Shown: positions 1-9,674 of the stretch, in pieces
Layout of the letters: the number at the start of each line of letters is the position of its first letter
Position numbering within the stretch: position 1 is the stretch's first letter
NCBI GenBank assembly: GCA_903851305.1
Contig: CAINNX010000151.1
Coordinates: forward strand, 1-61,287
Length of the DNA stretch: 61,287 nucleotides
Reading direction: 5' to 3'
DNA from: an uncultured Hyphomicrobiales bacterium
GTDB taxonomy: Bacteria; Pseudomonadota; Alphaproteobacteria; Rhizobiales; Beijerinckiaceae
Program-made: the position numbers and the translations under genes
The notes under the pieces: model-generated
The model's database searches: none
Told to the model about the DNA's origin: nothing
What the model saw: the letters and a program-made list of their open reading frames with translations, nothing else

Positions 1-665
1 ATCTTCTTGGTCTCGACCATCATCTTCCACTCTTCCTTGGTAAAGCCGTCTTCCATAAAGACGTCGATATGCGGAATGAGATTGAACGCGATGCGCTTGG
101 TGAATTTCTTCGTCTGCACGTCACCCAGCGAATAAAGCGCCTTGGTCTGACGATCGAGCTCGTCCATGCCTTCCTTGCCGGCACCCGACACGGATTGATA
201 GGTCGAGACCACCACACGCGTAATGTGGAACTTGTCATGCAAAGGCTTCAGCGCGACGACGAGCTGGGCGGTCGAGCAATTCGGATTGGCAATGATGTTC
301 TTCTTCTTGAAGCCATCAAGCGCGCCCGGGTTCACTTCCGGCACAACGAGCGGTACGTCCGGATCCATACGCCAAACGGAAGAATTGTCGATGACGACGC
401 AGCCCTGCTGGCCGATCTTGGGAGACCAGACCTTGGACACGTCACCACCTGCCGACATCAGCGCAATATCGGTGTCACTGAAATCATAATTGTCGAGGGC
501 CTTGCACTTGAGCACCTTGTCGCCAAAGCTGACTTCCGTGCCCACCGAACGCGACGAGGCAAGTGCCACGACATCGGACACCGGAAACTGGCGCTCCGCC
601 AGAATGGCGAGCATTTCGCGGCCCACATTGCCCGTGGCACCCACGACAGCGACTTTGAAACCCAT
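1..665 (-). CDS. asd: Aspartate-semialdehyde dehydrogenase, N-terminal part (cut by window edge)
   Basis: This gene makes aspartate-semialdehyde from aspartyl phosphate with NADPH, the branch-point step to lysine/diaminopimelate, threonine and methionine. About 221 residues are visible; the C-terminus lies beyond the left edge. The N-terminus reads MGFKVAVVGATGNVGREML, a Rossmann GxTGxxG nucleotide site. The catalytic cysteine is in NPNCSTAQL near residue 130. The ATG at 663-665 has a GAGGG about 7 nt upstream. leuB lies upstream on the same strand with an 80-nt gap, which holds a short GGGGC/GCCCC hairpin (730-744) that could be a weak terminator. dapF, which uses this pathway, is also in the window. 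Confidence 0.95.
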   Translation of the reverse strand, partial: MGFKVAVVGATGNVGREMLAILAERQFPVSDVVALASSRSVGTEVSFGDKVLKCKALDNYDFSDTDIALMSAGGDVSKVWSPKIGQQGCVVIDNSSVWRMDPDVPLVVPEVNPGALDGFKKKNIIANPNCSTAQLVVALKPLHDKFHITRVVVSTYQSVSGAGKEGMDELDRQTKALYSLGDVQTKKFTKRIAFNLIPHIDVFMEDGFTKEEWKMMVETKK

Positions 666-745
666 GGTCGAACCCTCGATCTGAAACTCGGGCGGTGGAA
701 TGCGCCCGTGCGGCTAGCTTGTCAATGAAGGGGCTTTTCGCCCCG

Positions 746-1852
746 TCACTTGATCTTCTGAAGCTCGGCCAGAATGGCATCGCCCATCTGTGTGGTCGAG
801 ACCGTGGTCGCGGCCGTTCCCTTGATGTCAGCCGTGCGCAGGCCAGATGCCAACACATTGGCAATGGCCTTGTCGAGCATGTCAGCGGCCTCGCCCAAGT
901 TGAACGAATAGCGCAAAGCCATGCCAAATGACGCGATCATCGCAATCGGATTGGCGAGGCCCTGGCCGGCAATGTCGGGTGCCGAACCATGCACAGGCTC
1001 ATACATGGCCTTGCGCTTGCCGTTCTTGTCGGCTTCACCCAGCGAGGCCGATGGCAGCATGCCGAGGGAACCTGTGAGCATGGAAGCGACATCCGACAAC
1101 ATGTCGCCGAACAGATTGTCGGTGACGATGACGTCAAACTGCTTGGGCCAACGCACGAGCTGCATGCCGAGCGCGTCAGCCAGCATGTGATCGAGCTGGA
1201 CATCGGGATATTCGCGCTTGTGCAGGGCGTTGGTGACTTCATGCCACAACACGCCCGACTTCATGACGTTGCGCTTTTCAGACGAGGTCACTTTATTGCC
1301 ACGCTTGCGCGCCAGCTCGAAAGCCACGCGACCAATGCGCTCAATTTCATACGTGTCATAAACCTGCGTATCGATGCCGCGCTTCTGGCCATTGCCCAGA
1401 TCGATGATTTCCTTCGGCTCGCCGAAGTAAACACCGCCCGTCAATTCACGCACGATCATAATGTCGAGACCCTCGACAATCTCGCGCTTCAGCGACGACG
1501 CATCAGCCAATGCGGGATAGCAGATCGCGGGGCGCAGATTGGCGAAGAGGCCGAGATCCTTGCGCAGACGCAAGAGGCCCGCTTCAGGACGCACATCGTA
1601 GGGCACCGCATCCCACTTGGGTCCACCGACCGCGCCAAAGATGACAGCGTCGCATTCCATGGCGAGCTTCATGTCGCTCTCAGAGATCGCCTTGCCATGC
1701 GCATCATAGGCAGCACCACCAACGAGGCCGTTTTCTGACTCGAAAGAAGCGATGCCCGCCTTGGCCATCCAGTCAGCCACTTTCACGACTTCGGTCATGA
1801 CTTCGGGGCCAATGCCGTCGCCAGCCAGCAGGAGGAGTTTATACGTCGCCAT
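746..1852 (-). CDS. leuB: 3-isopropylmalate dehydrogenase
   Basis: LeuB oxidatively decarboxylates 3-isopropylmalate to 2-oxoisocaproate with NAD+ in leucine biosynthesis. The 368 residues match the usual length. The N-terminus [14 protein letters not shown] is the family start. [11 protein letters not shown] and [18 protein letters not shown] are the substrate and dimer segments, and [20 protein letters not shown] carries the metal-binding aspartates. The ATG at 1850-1852 follows GGGAG by 7 nt. It lies upstream of asd on the same strand, an arrangement I recall from other Rhizobiales. No leader peptide rich in leucine codons is visible upstream; that gap holds the palindrome at 1926-2010. 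Confidence 0.96.
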   Translation of the reverse strand: MATYKLLLLAGDGIGPEVMTEVVKVADWMAKAGIASFESENGLVGGAAYDAHGKAISESDMKLAMECDAVIFGAVGGPKWDAVPYDVRPEAGLLRLRKDLGLFANLRPAICYPALADASSLKREIVEGLDIMIVRELTGGVYFGEPKEIIDLGNGQKRGIDTQVYDTYEIERIGRVAFELARKRGNKVTSSEKRNVMKSGVLWHEVTNALHKREYPDVQLDHMLADALGMQLVRWPKQFDVIVTDNLFGDMLSDVASMLTGSLGMLPSASLGEADKNGKRKAMYEPVHGSAPDIAGQGLANPIAMIASFGMALRYSFNLGEAADMLDKAIANVLASGLRTADIKGTAATTVSTTQMGDAILAELQKIK

Positions 1853-1925
1853 GAAAGGGCTCCCGGGACAGGGTGAGAAAAGAGGCCCGTTTGCTAGCCT
1901 CTGGCTGCCCGGTTGGCAAGGTCAC

Positions 1926-2010
1926 CGTCATTGCGAGCGAAGAGAAGCAACCCAGAAGGCCTCACGTGTGGCCTCTGGCTTGCCGCGTCGCTGCGCTCCT
2001 CGCAATGACG
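1926..2010. repeat. Dispersed-type palindromic repeat in the leuB-lctP gap
   Basis: The ends are perfect 12-bp inverted repeats, CGTCATTGCGAG (1926-1937) and CTCGCAATGACG (1999-2010). Inside lies a second palindrome, CCAGA-GGCC flanking a CACGTG centre, so the whole 85 bp can fold into a long hairpin. The outer arms resemble interspersed palindromic elements I know from many proteobacterial genomes. There is no open frame. Only one copy was noticed in this window. Confidence 0.75.
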
Positions 2011-2039
2011 ACGGCGGGGCTTGCCCGCCGCCTTGATGC

Positions 2040-3701
2040 TTAATGGATGACCATGGCCGAAAAGGGCCAGACATAGGCCTGCAGCATCACATAGAGGCCG
2101 ACCAAGCAGGCCAGCGCAATCGAGTGCCAGAAGACGAAGCGCAGGATCGTGCCCTCATGCCCGAACCAATTGGTTGCGGTAGAGGCCACAACAATCGATT
2201 GCGCATCGATCATCTTGCCCATGACGCCGCCCGATGAATTGGCAGCCGACATGAGGATCGGCGACAGGCCCAATTGCTCGGCGGTGATCTTTTGCAGACC
2301 ACCAAAGAGCACGTTGGAGGCGGTATCCGACCCTGTCAGTGCCACGCCCAACCAACCCAGCAATGTGCCGAAGAAGGGATAGAGCACACCTGTGCCCGCA
2401 AAAGCGAGACCAAGCGTGGCATCAATGCCCGAGTAACGCGTCAATGTGCCGATGGCGAGCATGGCCGCAATGGTGATGAGCGAATAACGCGTGATCCACA
2501 AAGTCTCGGCGTAAGCTTTGACAATGCGCACCAGCGAAAACTTCATCACAATGGCCGAGATGATCGCTGCCAGCAAAATACCGGAACCCGTGTAGGACAA
2601 GAAGGTGAAGGCAAAGACAGCGCCTTCTTTCACGGGAGCGGCCACAACAGGCGGCACTTTCTCGATGAGATTATGCAGGCCTTCCACCGGGAAGGCTGGG
2701 GCATAAAGTCCATTTGCCAGTTTCTTGAACGCATCCGTGCCCCAGATCGCAACGATCACCGACAGAATAATCCACGGCGTCCACGACCAGGCGATTTCTG
2801 ATGCGGTGCCTTTGACCACTGGTGCCACTGGCGGGGGCGCTGTCAGATGTGAATCATCTTTCGTGCGCAACGCGGGTGACGTCCAGATTTGAGCTGGCTG
2901 CCAGACACGCAAGAACAAGGTGAGGGCAGCCATTGAGCAAAGTGCTGCACCAATATCGACAATCCACGGATTGACGAAATTGGAGATCAGGAATTGCGGA
3001 ACGGCAAAAGACACGCCGCACACAAGGATTGCCGGCCAGATCTGCATCATGCCGCGAAAGCCCGCAAAGGCCCAGATCAGCCAGAACGGCACGATCAACG
3101 AAAAGATCGGCAATTGACGACCAACCATCGCGCCCAAGAGATAAGGATCAAGGCCTGTCACAGATGCAAGGCCCTGGATCGGCGTGCCCAGCGCGCCGTA
3201 AGCAACAGGCGCCGTATTGGCAATCAGCGAGAGACCCGCAGCCGCCAATGGCGAAAAGCCAAGACCCATAAGGATCGCACCCGTCACCGCGACAGGTGTG
3301 CCAAAGCCTGATGCCCCTTCAAAGAAAGCGCCGAAGGAAAAAGCGATCAGCAGAAGCTGCAAGCGACGATCCGCCGTGACGCTGCCAATCGATTGCTGGA
3401 CAAGTCCAAACCAGCCTTTCTCCAAAGTGAGACGGTAGAGAAAGATGACGTTGACGATGATCCAGCCAATCGGAAAGAGGCCCGTGAGCGCACCTAGACC
3501 CGCCGCGCGCAAAGCAAGGCCTGCAGGCATGGTGAAAATATAGATCGCAACAAGAATGGAGACGACGAGCGCGAGAACGGCCGCAATATGCGCCTTCACC
3601 TTGCCGGTCGCGATCAGGAACAGAAGTGTGACAACGGGAATGGCAGCAGCAATCGTCGACAAGACGCTACTGCTCAATGGATTATAAACCTGTGACCACA
3701 T
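2040..3701 (-). CDS. lctP: L-lactate permease (LctP/LldP family)
   Basis: This is an inner-membrane carrier for L-lactate, and often D-lactate or glycolate, of the LctP family. The 553 residues from ATG 3701 form more than ten hydrophobic segments. Family signatures include AFFEGASGFGTPVAVTGAIL around residue 140 and ANTAPVAYGALGTPI after it; the second half repeats the pattern with ALTGSDTASNVLFGGLQ and SANSSGGVMGKMI. The frame can be opened at a TTG at 3728, but ATG 3701 has GAGGGG about 9 nt upstream and gives the usual MWSQVYNP start. No lactate dehydrogenase is adjacent, so the substrate is inferred from family only. Confidence 0.93.
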   Translation of the reverse strand: MWSQVYNPLSSSVLSTIAAAIPVVTLLFLIATGKVKAHIAAVLALVVSILVAIYIFTMPAGLALRAAGLGALTGLFPIGWIIVNVIFLYRLTLEKGWFGLVQQSIGSVTADRRLQLLLIAFSFGAFFEGASGFGTPVAVTGAILMGLGFSPLAAAGLSLIANTAPVAYGALGTPIQGLASVTGLDPYLLGAMVGRQLPIFSLIVPFWLIWAFAGFRGMMQIWPAILVCGVSFAVPQFLISNFVNPWIVDIGAALCSMAALTLFLRVWQPAQIWTSPALRTKDDSHLTAPPPVAPVVKGTASEIAWSWTPWIILSVIVAIWGTDAFKKLANGLYAPAFPVEGLHNLIEKVPPVVAAPVKEGAVFAFTFLSYTGSGILLAAIISAIVMKFSLVRIVKAYAETLWITRYSLITIAAMLAIGTLTRYSGIDATLGLAFAGTGVLYPFFGTLLGWLGVALTGSDTASNVLFGGLQKITAEQLGLSPILMSAANSSGGVMGKMIDAQSIVVASTATNWFGHEGTILRFVFWHSIALACLVGLYVMLQAYVWPFSAMVIH

Positions 3702-3834
3702 GGGCTGATTTCCCCTCGGTTCGGCCAAGCTAAAATCTTATGATTTTTTCCTAAGTGCGTGGCTGACCACAATTAATTGCTTCTTTTTGAATCGGGTCAA
3801 TTTGCTTTGCGCCAATTACGACCAAAGGACGAGA

Positions 3835-3876
3835 GCAAAAGAAAAGGCCGCCAAGGATCTCTCCCCGACGGCCTTT
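3835..3876 (-). terminator. Rho-independent terminator of acnA
   Basis: On the minus strand AAAGGCCG and CGGCCTTT form a stem with an 18-nt loop, followed by a T-rich run. A second small hairpin (ATCTGT/ACAGAT, 3877-3893) lies between it and the acnA stop codon. Confidence 0.75.
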
Positions 3877-3897
3877 ATCTGTTTCAGACAGATGAGA

Positions 3898-6627
3898 TCA
3901 GGCAGCAGCGAGCTGGCGGATCACGTACTGCAGAATGCCTCCGTGGCGGAAATAGGTGAGCTCGTCTTCGGTCGCGATACGGCCCAAGAGCGGGATCTTC
4001 TTCACCTTGCCATCGCCATAGACGATCTCGGCTTCCATCTTCTGGCGCGGCTTGAGCTCTTCACCCAGACCCAAGATCGTGACCTGTTCGTCACCCTTGA
4101 GGTTCAGCGAAGCCCATGATGTGCCAGGCTCGAAGGTGAGCGGCAGAATGCCCATGCCAACGAGGTTGGAACGATGGATGCGCTCGAAGCTCTGCGCAAT
4201 CACCGCGCGCACGCCGAGCAGGTAAGTGCCCTTCGCAGCCCAGTCACGCGACGAGCCATTGCCGTATTCTTCGCCCGCGAAGACGACGAGCGGTGTGCCC
4301 TCATCCTTGTACTTCATCGCAGCATCATAGATCGACAGGTTCTTGCCCGACGGATAGTGCACGGTGTTGCCACCTTCTGGCACATTTCCGCTGGCATCAC
4401 GCTGCATGAAGTTCTTGATGCGAATGTTGGCGAATGTGCCACGCATCATGACTTCGTGATTGCCGCGACGTGTGCCGTACTGGTTGAAGTCTTCCACGCG
4501 GACCTGACGCTCAGACAGCCACTTGCCTGCAGGCGAGGCCACCTTAATCGAACCCGCCGGCGAAATGTGGTCGGTGGTGATCTTGTCACCAAACATGGCC
4601 AGAATACGGGCCTTTTTGATGTCCTCAATCGGGGCCGGTGTCATCGTCATGCCTTCGAAGTAAGGCGGGTTCTGCACATAGGTGGATCCCATTTCCCACT
4701 TGTAGGTTTCCGACGTCGGCACCTTGACCTTGCGCCAGTTGACGTCGCCCTTGAACACGTCAGCGTAACGCACCTTGTAGGCCTTCTTCGTCACGTTGCG
4801 ACGAATGAAGAGATCGATTTCTTTCGAGGTCGGCCAGATGTCGCGCAGGAAAACTGGGTTGCCCTTCTTGTCCTTGCCGAGCGGCTCTTTGGTCAGATCC
4901 TTGGTCACTGATCCAGCGAGTGCGTAAGCAACAACGAGCGGGGGTGAGGCGAGATAATTCGCCTGTACGTCAGCCGAGACGCGGCCTTCAAAATTGCGGT
5001 TACCTGACAAAACAGCGGAAGCGACAATGCCGTTTTCATTGATCGACTTGGAAATGGCTTCCGGCAGCGGGCCGGAATTGCCGATGCAGGTCGTGCAGCC
5101 AAAGCCGACGAGGTTGAAGCCGACCTTATCGAGATATTTCTGCAGGCCAGCGGTTTCCAGATATTCAGCCACAACCTGCGAGCCAGGCGCCAGCGAGGTC
5201 TTCACCCACGGCTTAGAGGTCAGGCCCTTTTCAGCGGCGTTGCGAGCAAGCAAGCCTGCGGCAATCAGCACTGAGGGGTTGGACGTATTGGTGCAAGAGG
5301 TGATGGCCGCGATCACGACATCGCCGTGGCCGAGATCAAAATTGGCACCCTTGACCGCAAAGCGCTTGGCTTCTTCGCCGGGCTTCTTGTATTCGCCAGC
5401 CAAAGCGGTTGCGAAATTGTCGCCAACGGCTTCGAGATTGACGCGGCCTTCCGGACGCTTCGGGCCAGCCATAGACGGAACAACATCGGCGAGGTTGAGT
5501 TCCATCACTTCCGTAAACACCGGATCAGGCGTCTTGTTGGTGCGGAAGAAGCCCTGTGTCTTGGCGTATTTTTCAACGAGAGCTACGCGCGACGGCGCAC
5601 GGTTTGTTGTCTTCATATAGTCGATGGTTTCGCCATCAACCGGGAAGAAGCCGCAAGTTGCGCCATATTCCGGCGCCATATTGGCGATTGTTGCGCGATC
5701 AGCGAGCGAGAGGTTTTCGACGCCGGGGCCGAAGAACTCAACGAACTTGCCCACAACACCCTTCTTGCGCAGCATCTGCGTGACGGTGAGCGCGAAGTCG
5801 GTGGCGGTGACGCCTTCCTTGAGCTTGCCGAGCAGCTTGAAGCCGATGACTTCCGGCAGCAGCATGGAGAGCGGCTGGCCGAGCATGCAGGCTTCGGCTT
5901 CAATGCCGCCCACGCCCCAACCCAGAACGGACATGCCGTTGACCATGGGTGTGTGCGAGTCGGTGCCCACGAGTGAATCGGGATAAGCGACTTCAACAGT
6001 CGAAGCTGCACCGCGTGCGGGCTTGTACTTTTCTTTCTTGGTCCAAACGGTCTGCGACAGATATTCCAGATTGACCTGATGGCAGATGCCGGTGCCGGGC
6101 GGCACGACAGAGAAGTTCGAGAAGGCCTGCTGGCCCCACTTCAAGAAGCGGTAACGCTCGGCATTGCGCGCATATTCGAGATCGACATTTTTCTTGAAGG
6201 CTTTGGCATTGCCGAATTCGTCGACGATGACGGAATGGTCGATGACGAGATCAACCGGCACCAGCGGGTTGATCTTCTGCGCATCGCCACCCAGCTTCGT
6301 CATGGCATCGCGCATGGCAGCCAGATCGACGACGGCAGGAACACCGGTGAAATCCTGCATCAGAACGCGTGACGGACGGAACGCGATTTCGCGCTCCTTC
6401 CTGCCCTTGTTGGTGAGCCATTCGGCAACACCCTTGATGTCGTCCTTGGTGACGGTGCGGCCATCTTCGAAGCGCAGGAGGTTTTCAAGCAAAACCTTCA
6501 TCGACACCGGCAGATTGGAAATGCCTTTCAGGCCGTTCTTTTCGGCGGCCTTCAGCGAAAAGTAATGATAGGTCTTAGCGCCTACCGTGAGCTTCTTGCG
6601 GCATTTAAAACTGTCGAGCGAGGCCAT
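3898..6627 (-). CDS. acnA: Aconitate hydratase A
   Basis: AcnA interconverts citrate and isocitrate in the TCA cycle using a [4Fe-4S] cluster. The 909 residues match the AcnA/IRP1 type. Cluster ligands are visible in AITSCTNTSNPSV (about residue 442) and GFGCTTCIGNSGP (about 505). The N-terminal DFTGVPAVVDLAAMR and the C-terminal swivel domain with GEEYGNGSSRDWAAKG are complete. ATG 6627 is the only sensible start. The gene runs divergently from the ccm operon, with about 180 bp between them, a neighbourhood I recall as conserved in Rhizobiales. Confidence 0.97.
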   Translation of the reverse strand: MASLDSFKCRKKLTVGAKTYHYFSLKAAEKNGLKGISNLPVSMKVLLENLLRFEDGRTVTKDDIKGVAEWLTNKGRKEREIAFRPSRVLMQDFTGVPAVVDLAAMRDAMTKLGGDAQKINPLVPVDLVIDHSVIVDEFGNAKAFKKNVDLEYARNAERYRFLKWGQQAFSNFSVVPPGTGICHQVNLEYLSQTVWTKKEKYKPARGAASTVEVAYPDSLVGTDSHTPMVNGMSVLGWGVGGIEAEACMLGQPLSMLLPEVIGFKLLGKLKEGVTATDFALTVTQMLRKKGVVGKFVEFFGPGVENLSLADRATIANMAPEYGATCGFFPVDGETIDYMKTTNRAPSRVALVEKYAKTQGFFRTNKTPDPVFTEVMELNLADVVPSMAGPKRPEGRVNLEAVGDNFATALAGEYKKPGEEAKRFAVKGANFDLGHGDVVIAAITSCTNTSNPSVLIAAGLLARNAAEKGLTSKPWVKTSLAPGSQVVAEYLETAGLQKYLDKVGFNLVGFGCTTCIGNSGPLPEAISKSINENGIVASAVLSGNRNFEGRVSADVQANYLASPPLVVAYALAGSVTKDLTKEPLGKDKKGNPVFLRDIWPTSKEIDLFIRRNVTKKAYKVRYADVFKGDVNWRKVKVPTSETYKWEMGSTYVQNPPYFEGMTMTPAPIEDIKKARILAMFGDKITTDHISPAGSIKVASPAGKWLSERQVRVEDFNQYGTRRGNHEVMMRGTFANIRIKNFMQRDASGNVPEGGNTVHYPSGKNLSIYDAAMKYKDEGTPLVVFAGEEYGNGSSRDWAAKGTYLLGVRAVIAQSFERIHRSNLVGMGILPLTFEPGTSWASLNLKGDEQVTILGLGEELKPRQKMEAEIVYGDGKVKKIPLLGRIATEDELTYFRHGGILQYVIRQLAAA

Positions 6628-6811
6628 CAGATTCCGTCCCAGATGAGAAGTGAATGGGGTGTAGCGAGGGGCTTATAGATAATTTATGTCGTCCGCGCTA
6701 CACGGACAAAAGTAAGGCTTGGAAAAATGTGCCGGGCCTTGAACAAATCCAATCTTAGATTTCGGCAAGCCTCATTCAAAATTGATGCTTTGTCCCACCA
6801 GCCGAGGATGC

Positions 6812-7459
6812 GTGACCGAGAGCCTTTTTTCCTTCCCGACCTTCCGGCTTGAGGCGCAAGGGCTCGCATTCGCTCGCGGCGGTCGGACTTTGGTCGAAGA
6901 CCTGTCATTCGAGCTGACCAATGGTAATGCACTTGTGGTGACCGGTGCCAATGGCGCGGGCAAATCGACCCTGCTGCGTGGGCTGGCTGGCTTTTTAAGC
7001 GCCCACGCGGGCACAGCCCTGCTCATGGATGAGGCAGGGGCGCACGAGACCATTGCCTCGCAGGCCCATTATGTGGGCCATCAGGAAGGCTCGAAGCCCG
7101 CCCTCACCGCCCGCGAAAATCTGGCCTTCTGGCAGGCCATGCTGGCCCTGCCGGGCTTGAAGAGCGATCTGACGCCGGATGCCGCACTGGCGCTGCTGGG
7201 CGTGCCACAGGTGGCTGATCTGCCGGTGGCCTATCTCTCTGCGGGCCAGAAGCGGCGTGTGGGCCTTGCCCGCCTGCTGCTCGCCCCGCGCCCCGTCTGG
7301 ATTCTCGACGAGCCCCTGACCGCGCTGGATGCCGCCGGACAGGCCTTGCTCACTGAGCTGATGAAAGACCATCTGGCCCAAGGCGGCACCCTGATTGCGG
7401 CCACCCATGCCCCGTTGGGGATTGAAAGCCTCCACCTTGAACTGGGAGGCACGCCATGA
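6812..7459 (+). CDS. ccmA: Haem exporter ATP-binding protein CcmA
   Basis: CcmA is the ATPase of the CcmABCD complex, which releases haem-loaded CcmE during cytochrome c maturation. Walker A is GANGAGKST, the ABC signature LSAGQKRR, and Walker B WILDEP. The frame opens at TTG 6782, but GTG 6812 has CCGAGG about 5-8 nt upstream and gives a normal 215-residue protein (VTESLFSFPTF...). The stop overlaps the ccmB start as ATGA. This is the first gene of ccmABCDG. Confidence 0.94.
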   Translation: MTESLFSFPTFRLEAQGLAFARGGRTLVEDLSFELTNGNALVVTGANGAGKSTLLRGLAGFLSAHAGTALLMDEAGAHETIASQAHYVGHQEGSKPALTARENLAFWQAMLALPGLKSDLTPDAALALLGVPQVADLPVAYLSAGQKRRVGLARLLLAPRPVWILDEPLTALDAAGQALLTELMKDHLAQGGTLIAATHAPLGIESLHLELGGTP

Positions 7460-8130
7460 GCCCCTCCCCGCTGGCCGCCCTGTTTTCACGTGAAATCCGC
7501 GTCGCCCGCCGCTTGGGCGGGGGTGGCACCATGGGGGTCATTTTCTTTCTGATCCTCGTCACCATCGTGCCTTTTGCCATTGGCCCCGACCTCAACCTGT
7601 TGTCGCGGATTGGCCCGGCGATCCTCTGGATTGCCGCCCTGCTCGCCACTTTGCTTGGCCTCGACCGGCTGTTTCAGGCCGATCACGAGGATGGCTCGCT
7701 CGACCTCATGCTGACCAGCGACACGCCGCTGGAATTGGTCGTTCTGGTCAAATGCCTCGCCCATTGGGTTGTCACGGGCCTGCCCCTTGTGATCGCCGCC
7801 CCCCTGTTTGGCCTGATGCTGGCGCTCGACCCGCAAGCCCTGTGGACGGTCACCCTGTCGCTGCTGGCGGGCACGCCCGCTCTCGCCCTGCTGGGTGCGA
7901 TTGGTGCCGCACTGACCGTCACCTTGCGCCGCGGTGGCCTGCTGATGGCCATCCTGATTCTGCCGCTGGCCATTCCGGTGCTGATCTTCGGTGTGTCGGC
8001 CGCCAGCGCCTCGACATCGGCGACCACGCCCTTCTGGCCACCCTTCCTGATCCTGTGTGCATTGACGCTGGCCACACTGGCCGCTGCCCCTTTCGCGGTG
8101 GCGGCGGCGCTGCGTCACATGTCCGAATGA
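7456..8130 (+). CDS. ccmB: Haem exporter membrane protein CcmB
   Basis: CcmB is the membrane partner of CcmA. The protein has 224 residues with about six hydrophobic segments and the family N-terminus LAALFSREIRVARRLGGGG, followed by GVIFFLILVTIVPFAIGP. The ATG overlaps the ccmA stop, indicating translational coupling. Length and order fit the family. A 210-residue frame on the opposite strand is a composition shadow. Confidence 0.94.
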   Translation: MSPSPLAALFSREIRVARRLGGGGTMGVIFFLILVTIVPFAIGPDLNLLSRIGPAILWIAALLATLLGLDRLFQADHEDGSLDLMLTSDTPLELVVLVKCLAHWVVTGLPLVIAAPLFGLMLALDPQALWTVTLSLLAGTPALALLGAIGAALTVTLRRGGLLMAILILPLAIPVLIFGVSAASASTSATTPFWPPFLILCALTLATLAAAPFAVAAALRHMSE

Positions 8131-8176
8131 TCCCCTTCAATTGCCATCAGGCGCTGAGGTCTCTAGAAATTTCGCC

Positions 8177-8947
8177 ATGTTGAAATATGCCAACCCGACT
8201 TTCTTTCTGCCACTCGTCGCCAAGCTCCTGCCCTGGCTGGCGGGCGCCACTGTCGCTGCCTTCGCGATTGGTATCTGGGGCGCCTTTTTCTCCGCGCCTG
8301 CCGATTACCAGCAAGGCGAGACGGTGCGCATCATGTACATCCATGTGCCCGCCGCCTGGCTCAGCATGTTCTGCTACGCGACCATGACCGCCTCCGCACT
8401 GGGCACGCTCGTCTGGCGCCATCCGCTCGCAGATGCCGCGCAAAAAGCAGCCGCACCCATTGGCGCTGCTTTCACCTTTGTGTGTCTGGTCACCGGCTCG
8501 CTGTGGGGCAAGCCGATGTGGGGCACGTGGTGGGTGTGGGATGCGCGCCTCACCTCCGTGCTGGTGCTGTTTGTGATCTATCTCGGATTGATCGCGCTGT
8601 GGCAGACGATTGAAGATCCGGGTCGCGCGGCGCGCGGTGCAGCCATTCTCACACTGGTGGGTGTGGTCAATCTGCCGATCATCAAATTCTCGGTCGACTG
8701 GTGGAACACATTGCATCAGCCAGCCTCTGTCTTTCGCATGGGCGGACCAACGATTGCGCCCTCCATGCTTTGGCCTTTGCTGGTGATGGGCATTGCCTTC
8801 ACGCTGCTGTTCACAACGCTGCATCTCATGGCCACACGCAATGAAATCCTGCGCCGCCGCTTGCGTCGCCTCGCCATTCAAACCGCAACAGGCGAGACGA
8901 ATGCGCAGCCCACCCATCGCCTGACGATGACAGGGGGTGCCGAATGA
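8177..8947 (+). CDS. ccmC: Haem-handling protein CcmC
   Basis: CcmC presents haem to CcmE in the periplasm. The tryptophan-rich WWD segment is WGTWWVWDARLT near residue 115, and the histidines in IMYIHVPAAW and WWNTLHQP are the usual haem ligands. Six membrane spans are visible. The frame runs back to a TTG at 8141, but ATG 8177 gives MLKYANPTFFLPL, aligned to the family start (256 residues). Its stop overlaps the ccmD start. Confidence 0.95.
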   Translation: MLKYANPTFFLPLVAKLLPWLAGATVAAFAIGIWGAFFSAPADYQQGETVRIMYIHVPAAWLSMFCYATMTASALGTLVWRHPLADAAQKAAAPIGAAFTFVCLVTGSLWGKPMWGTWWVWDARLTSVLVLFVIYLGLIALWQTIEDPGRAARGAAILTLVGVVNLPIIKFSVDWWNTLHQPASVFRMGGPTIAPSMLWPLLVMGIAFTLLFTTLHLMATRNEILRRRLRRLAIQTATGETNAQPTHRLTMTGGAE

Positions 8948-9096
8948 ACGCGACCCATGCAGGCTTTATCCTTGCCGCTTATCTCATCTGCATCGGCGTG
9001 GTGGGCGGTTTGATTGTGGTGACCTGGCTCGACCATCGCCGCCTGAAGCGCGCGCTCGCGCAATTTGAAGGACGGCGCGGGAGCGACGCGCCATGA
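8944..9096 (+). CDS. ccmD: Haem exporter protein CcmD
   Basis: This is a small protein of 50 residues, MNATHAGFILAAYLICIGVV at the N-terminus, with one membrane span followed by a basic HRRLKRAL tail. It overlaps ccmC upstream and ccmG downstream by ATGA junctions. CcmD is typically 45-70 residues with exactly this build and stabilises CcmC-CcmE for release of holo-CcmE. Position, size and topology together make the call safe although there is little sequence signature. Confidence 0.92.
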   Translation: MNATHAGFILAAYLICIGVVGGLIVVTWLDHRRLKRALAQFEGRRGSDAP

Positions 9097-9674
9097 GCGA
9101 GACAGTGCAGCGCCGTATTCCATGGCTTGCTCTGCTACCGCTCCTTTTCTTCTGCGCGCTGGCTGGGCTTTTCCTCGTGCGGCTCTACAGCGGTGATCCG
9201 CAAAAATTGCCCTCGGCGCTGATCGGCAAACCTGTGCCGCAATTTGCTCTACCCGCCGTTGAAGGTTCAAACAACACCCCCGGCTTTTCACAAGCCGAAT
9301 TGACCAGCGGCCACGTCACGCTTGTCAATATTTTCGCCTCCTGGTGCGTACCCTGCCGCGATGAACATCCCGTGCTGATGCAAATGGCCAAGGATGAAAA
9401 GCTCCGTGCCATGGACGTGAAGATTTTCGGGCTGAATTACAAAGATGATCCCGCCAATGCGCGCGGTTTCATCACCCAATATGGCAATCCCTATGAGCGC
9501 ATCGGCGCTGATCGTTCAGGGCGCACGGGCATTGAATGGGGCGTCTATGGCGTGCCGGAGACTTTTGTCGTGCGCGGCAATGGCACGATTGCCTACAAGC
9601 ACATCGGCCCACTGACACCCGAGAGCCTGCGCGACAAGCTCATGCCTGAGATTGAAAAAGCAGCACAGAATTAA
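9093..9674 (+). CDS. ccmG: Thiol:disulfide interchange protein CcmG/DsbE
   Basis: This is a membrane-anchored periplasmic thioredoxin-like protein that reduces apocytochrome c cysteines before haem attachment. It has 193 residues: an N-terminal anchor (about residues 9-30), then a thioredoxin fold with FASWCVPCRDEHP (CVPC active site, about residue 87) and the cis-proline region YGVPETFVV. The ATG overlaps the ccmD stop. Its own stop overlaps the convergent gdx/sugE gene. ccmE, ccmF and ccmH are not in this window. Confidence 0.95.
   Translation: MSETVQRRIPWLALLPLLFFCALAGLFLVRLYSGDPQKLPSALIGKPVPQFALPAVEGSNNTPGFSQAELTSGHVTLVNIFASWCVPCRDEHPVLMQMAKDEKLRAMDVKIFGLNYKDDPANARGFITQYGNPYERIGADRSGRTGIEWGVYGVPETFVVRGNGTIAYKHIGPLTPESLRDKLMPEIEKAAQN

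Noticed and set aside
8147-8917. 256-residue minus-strand frame opposite ccmC
   Set aside because: Composition shadow (Gln/Arg/His-rich) of a GC-rich membrane protein gene.
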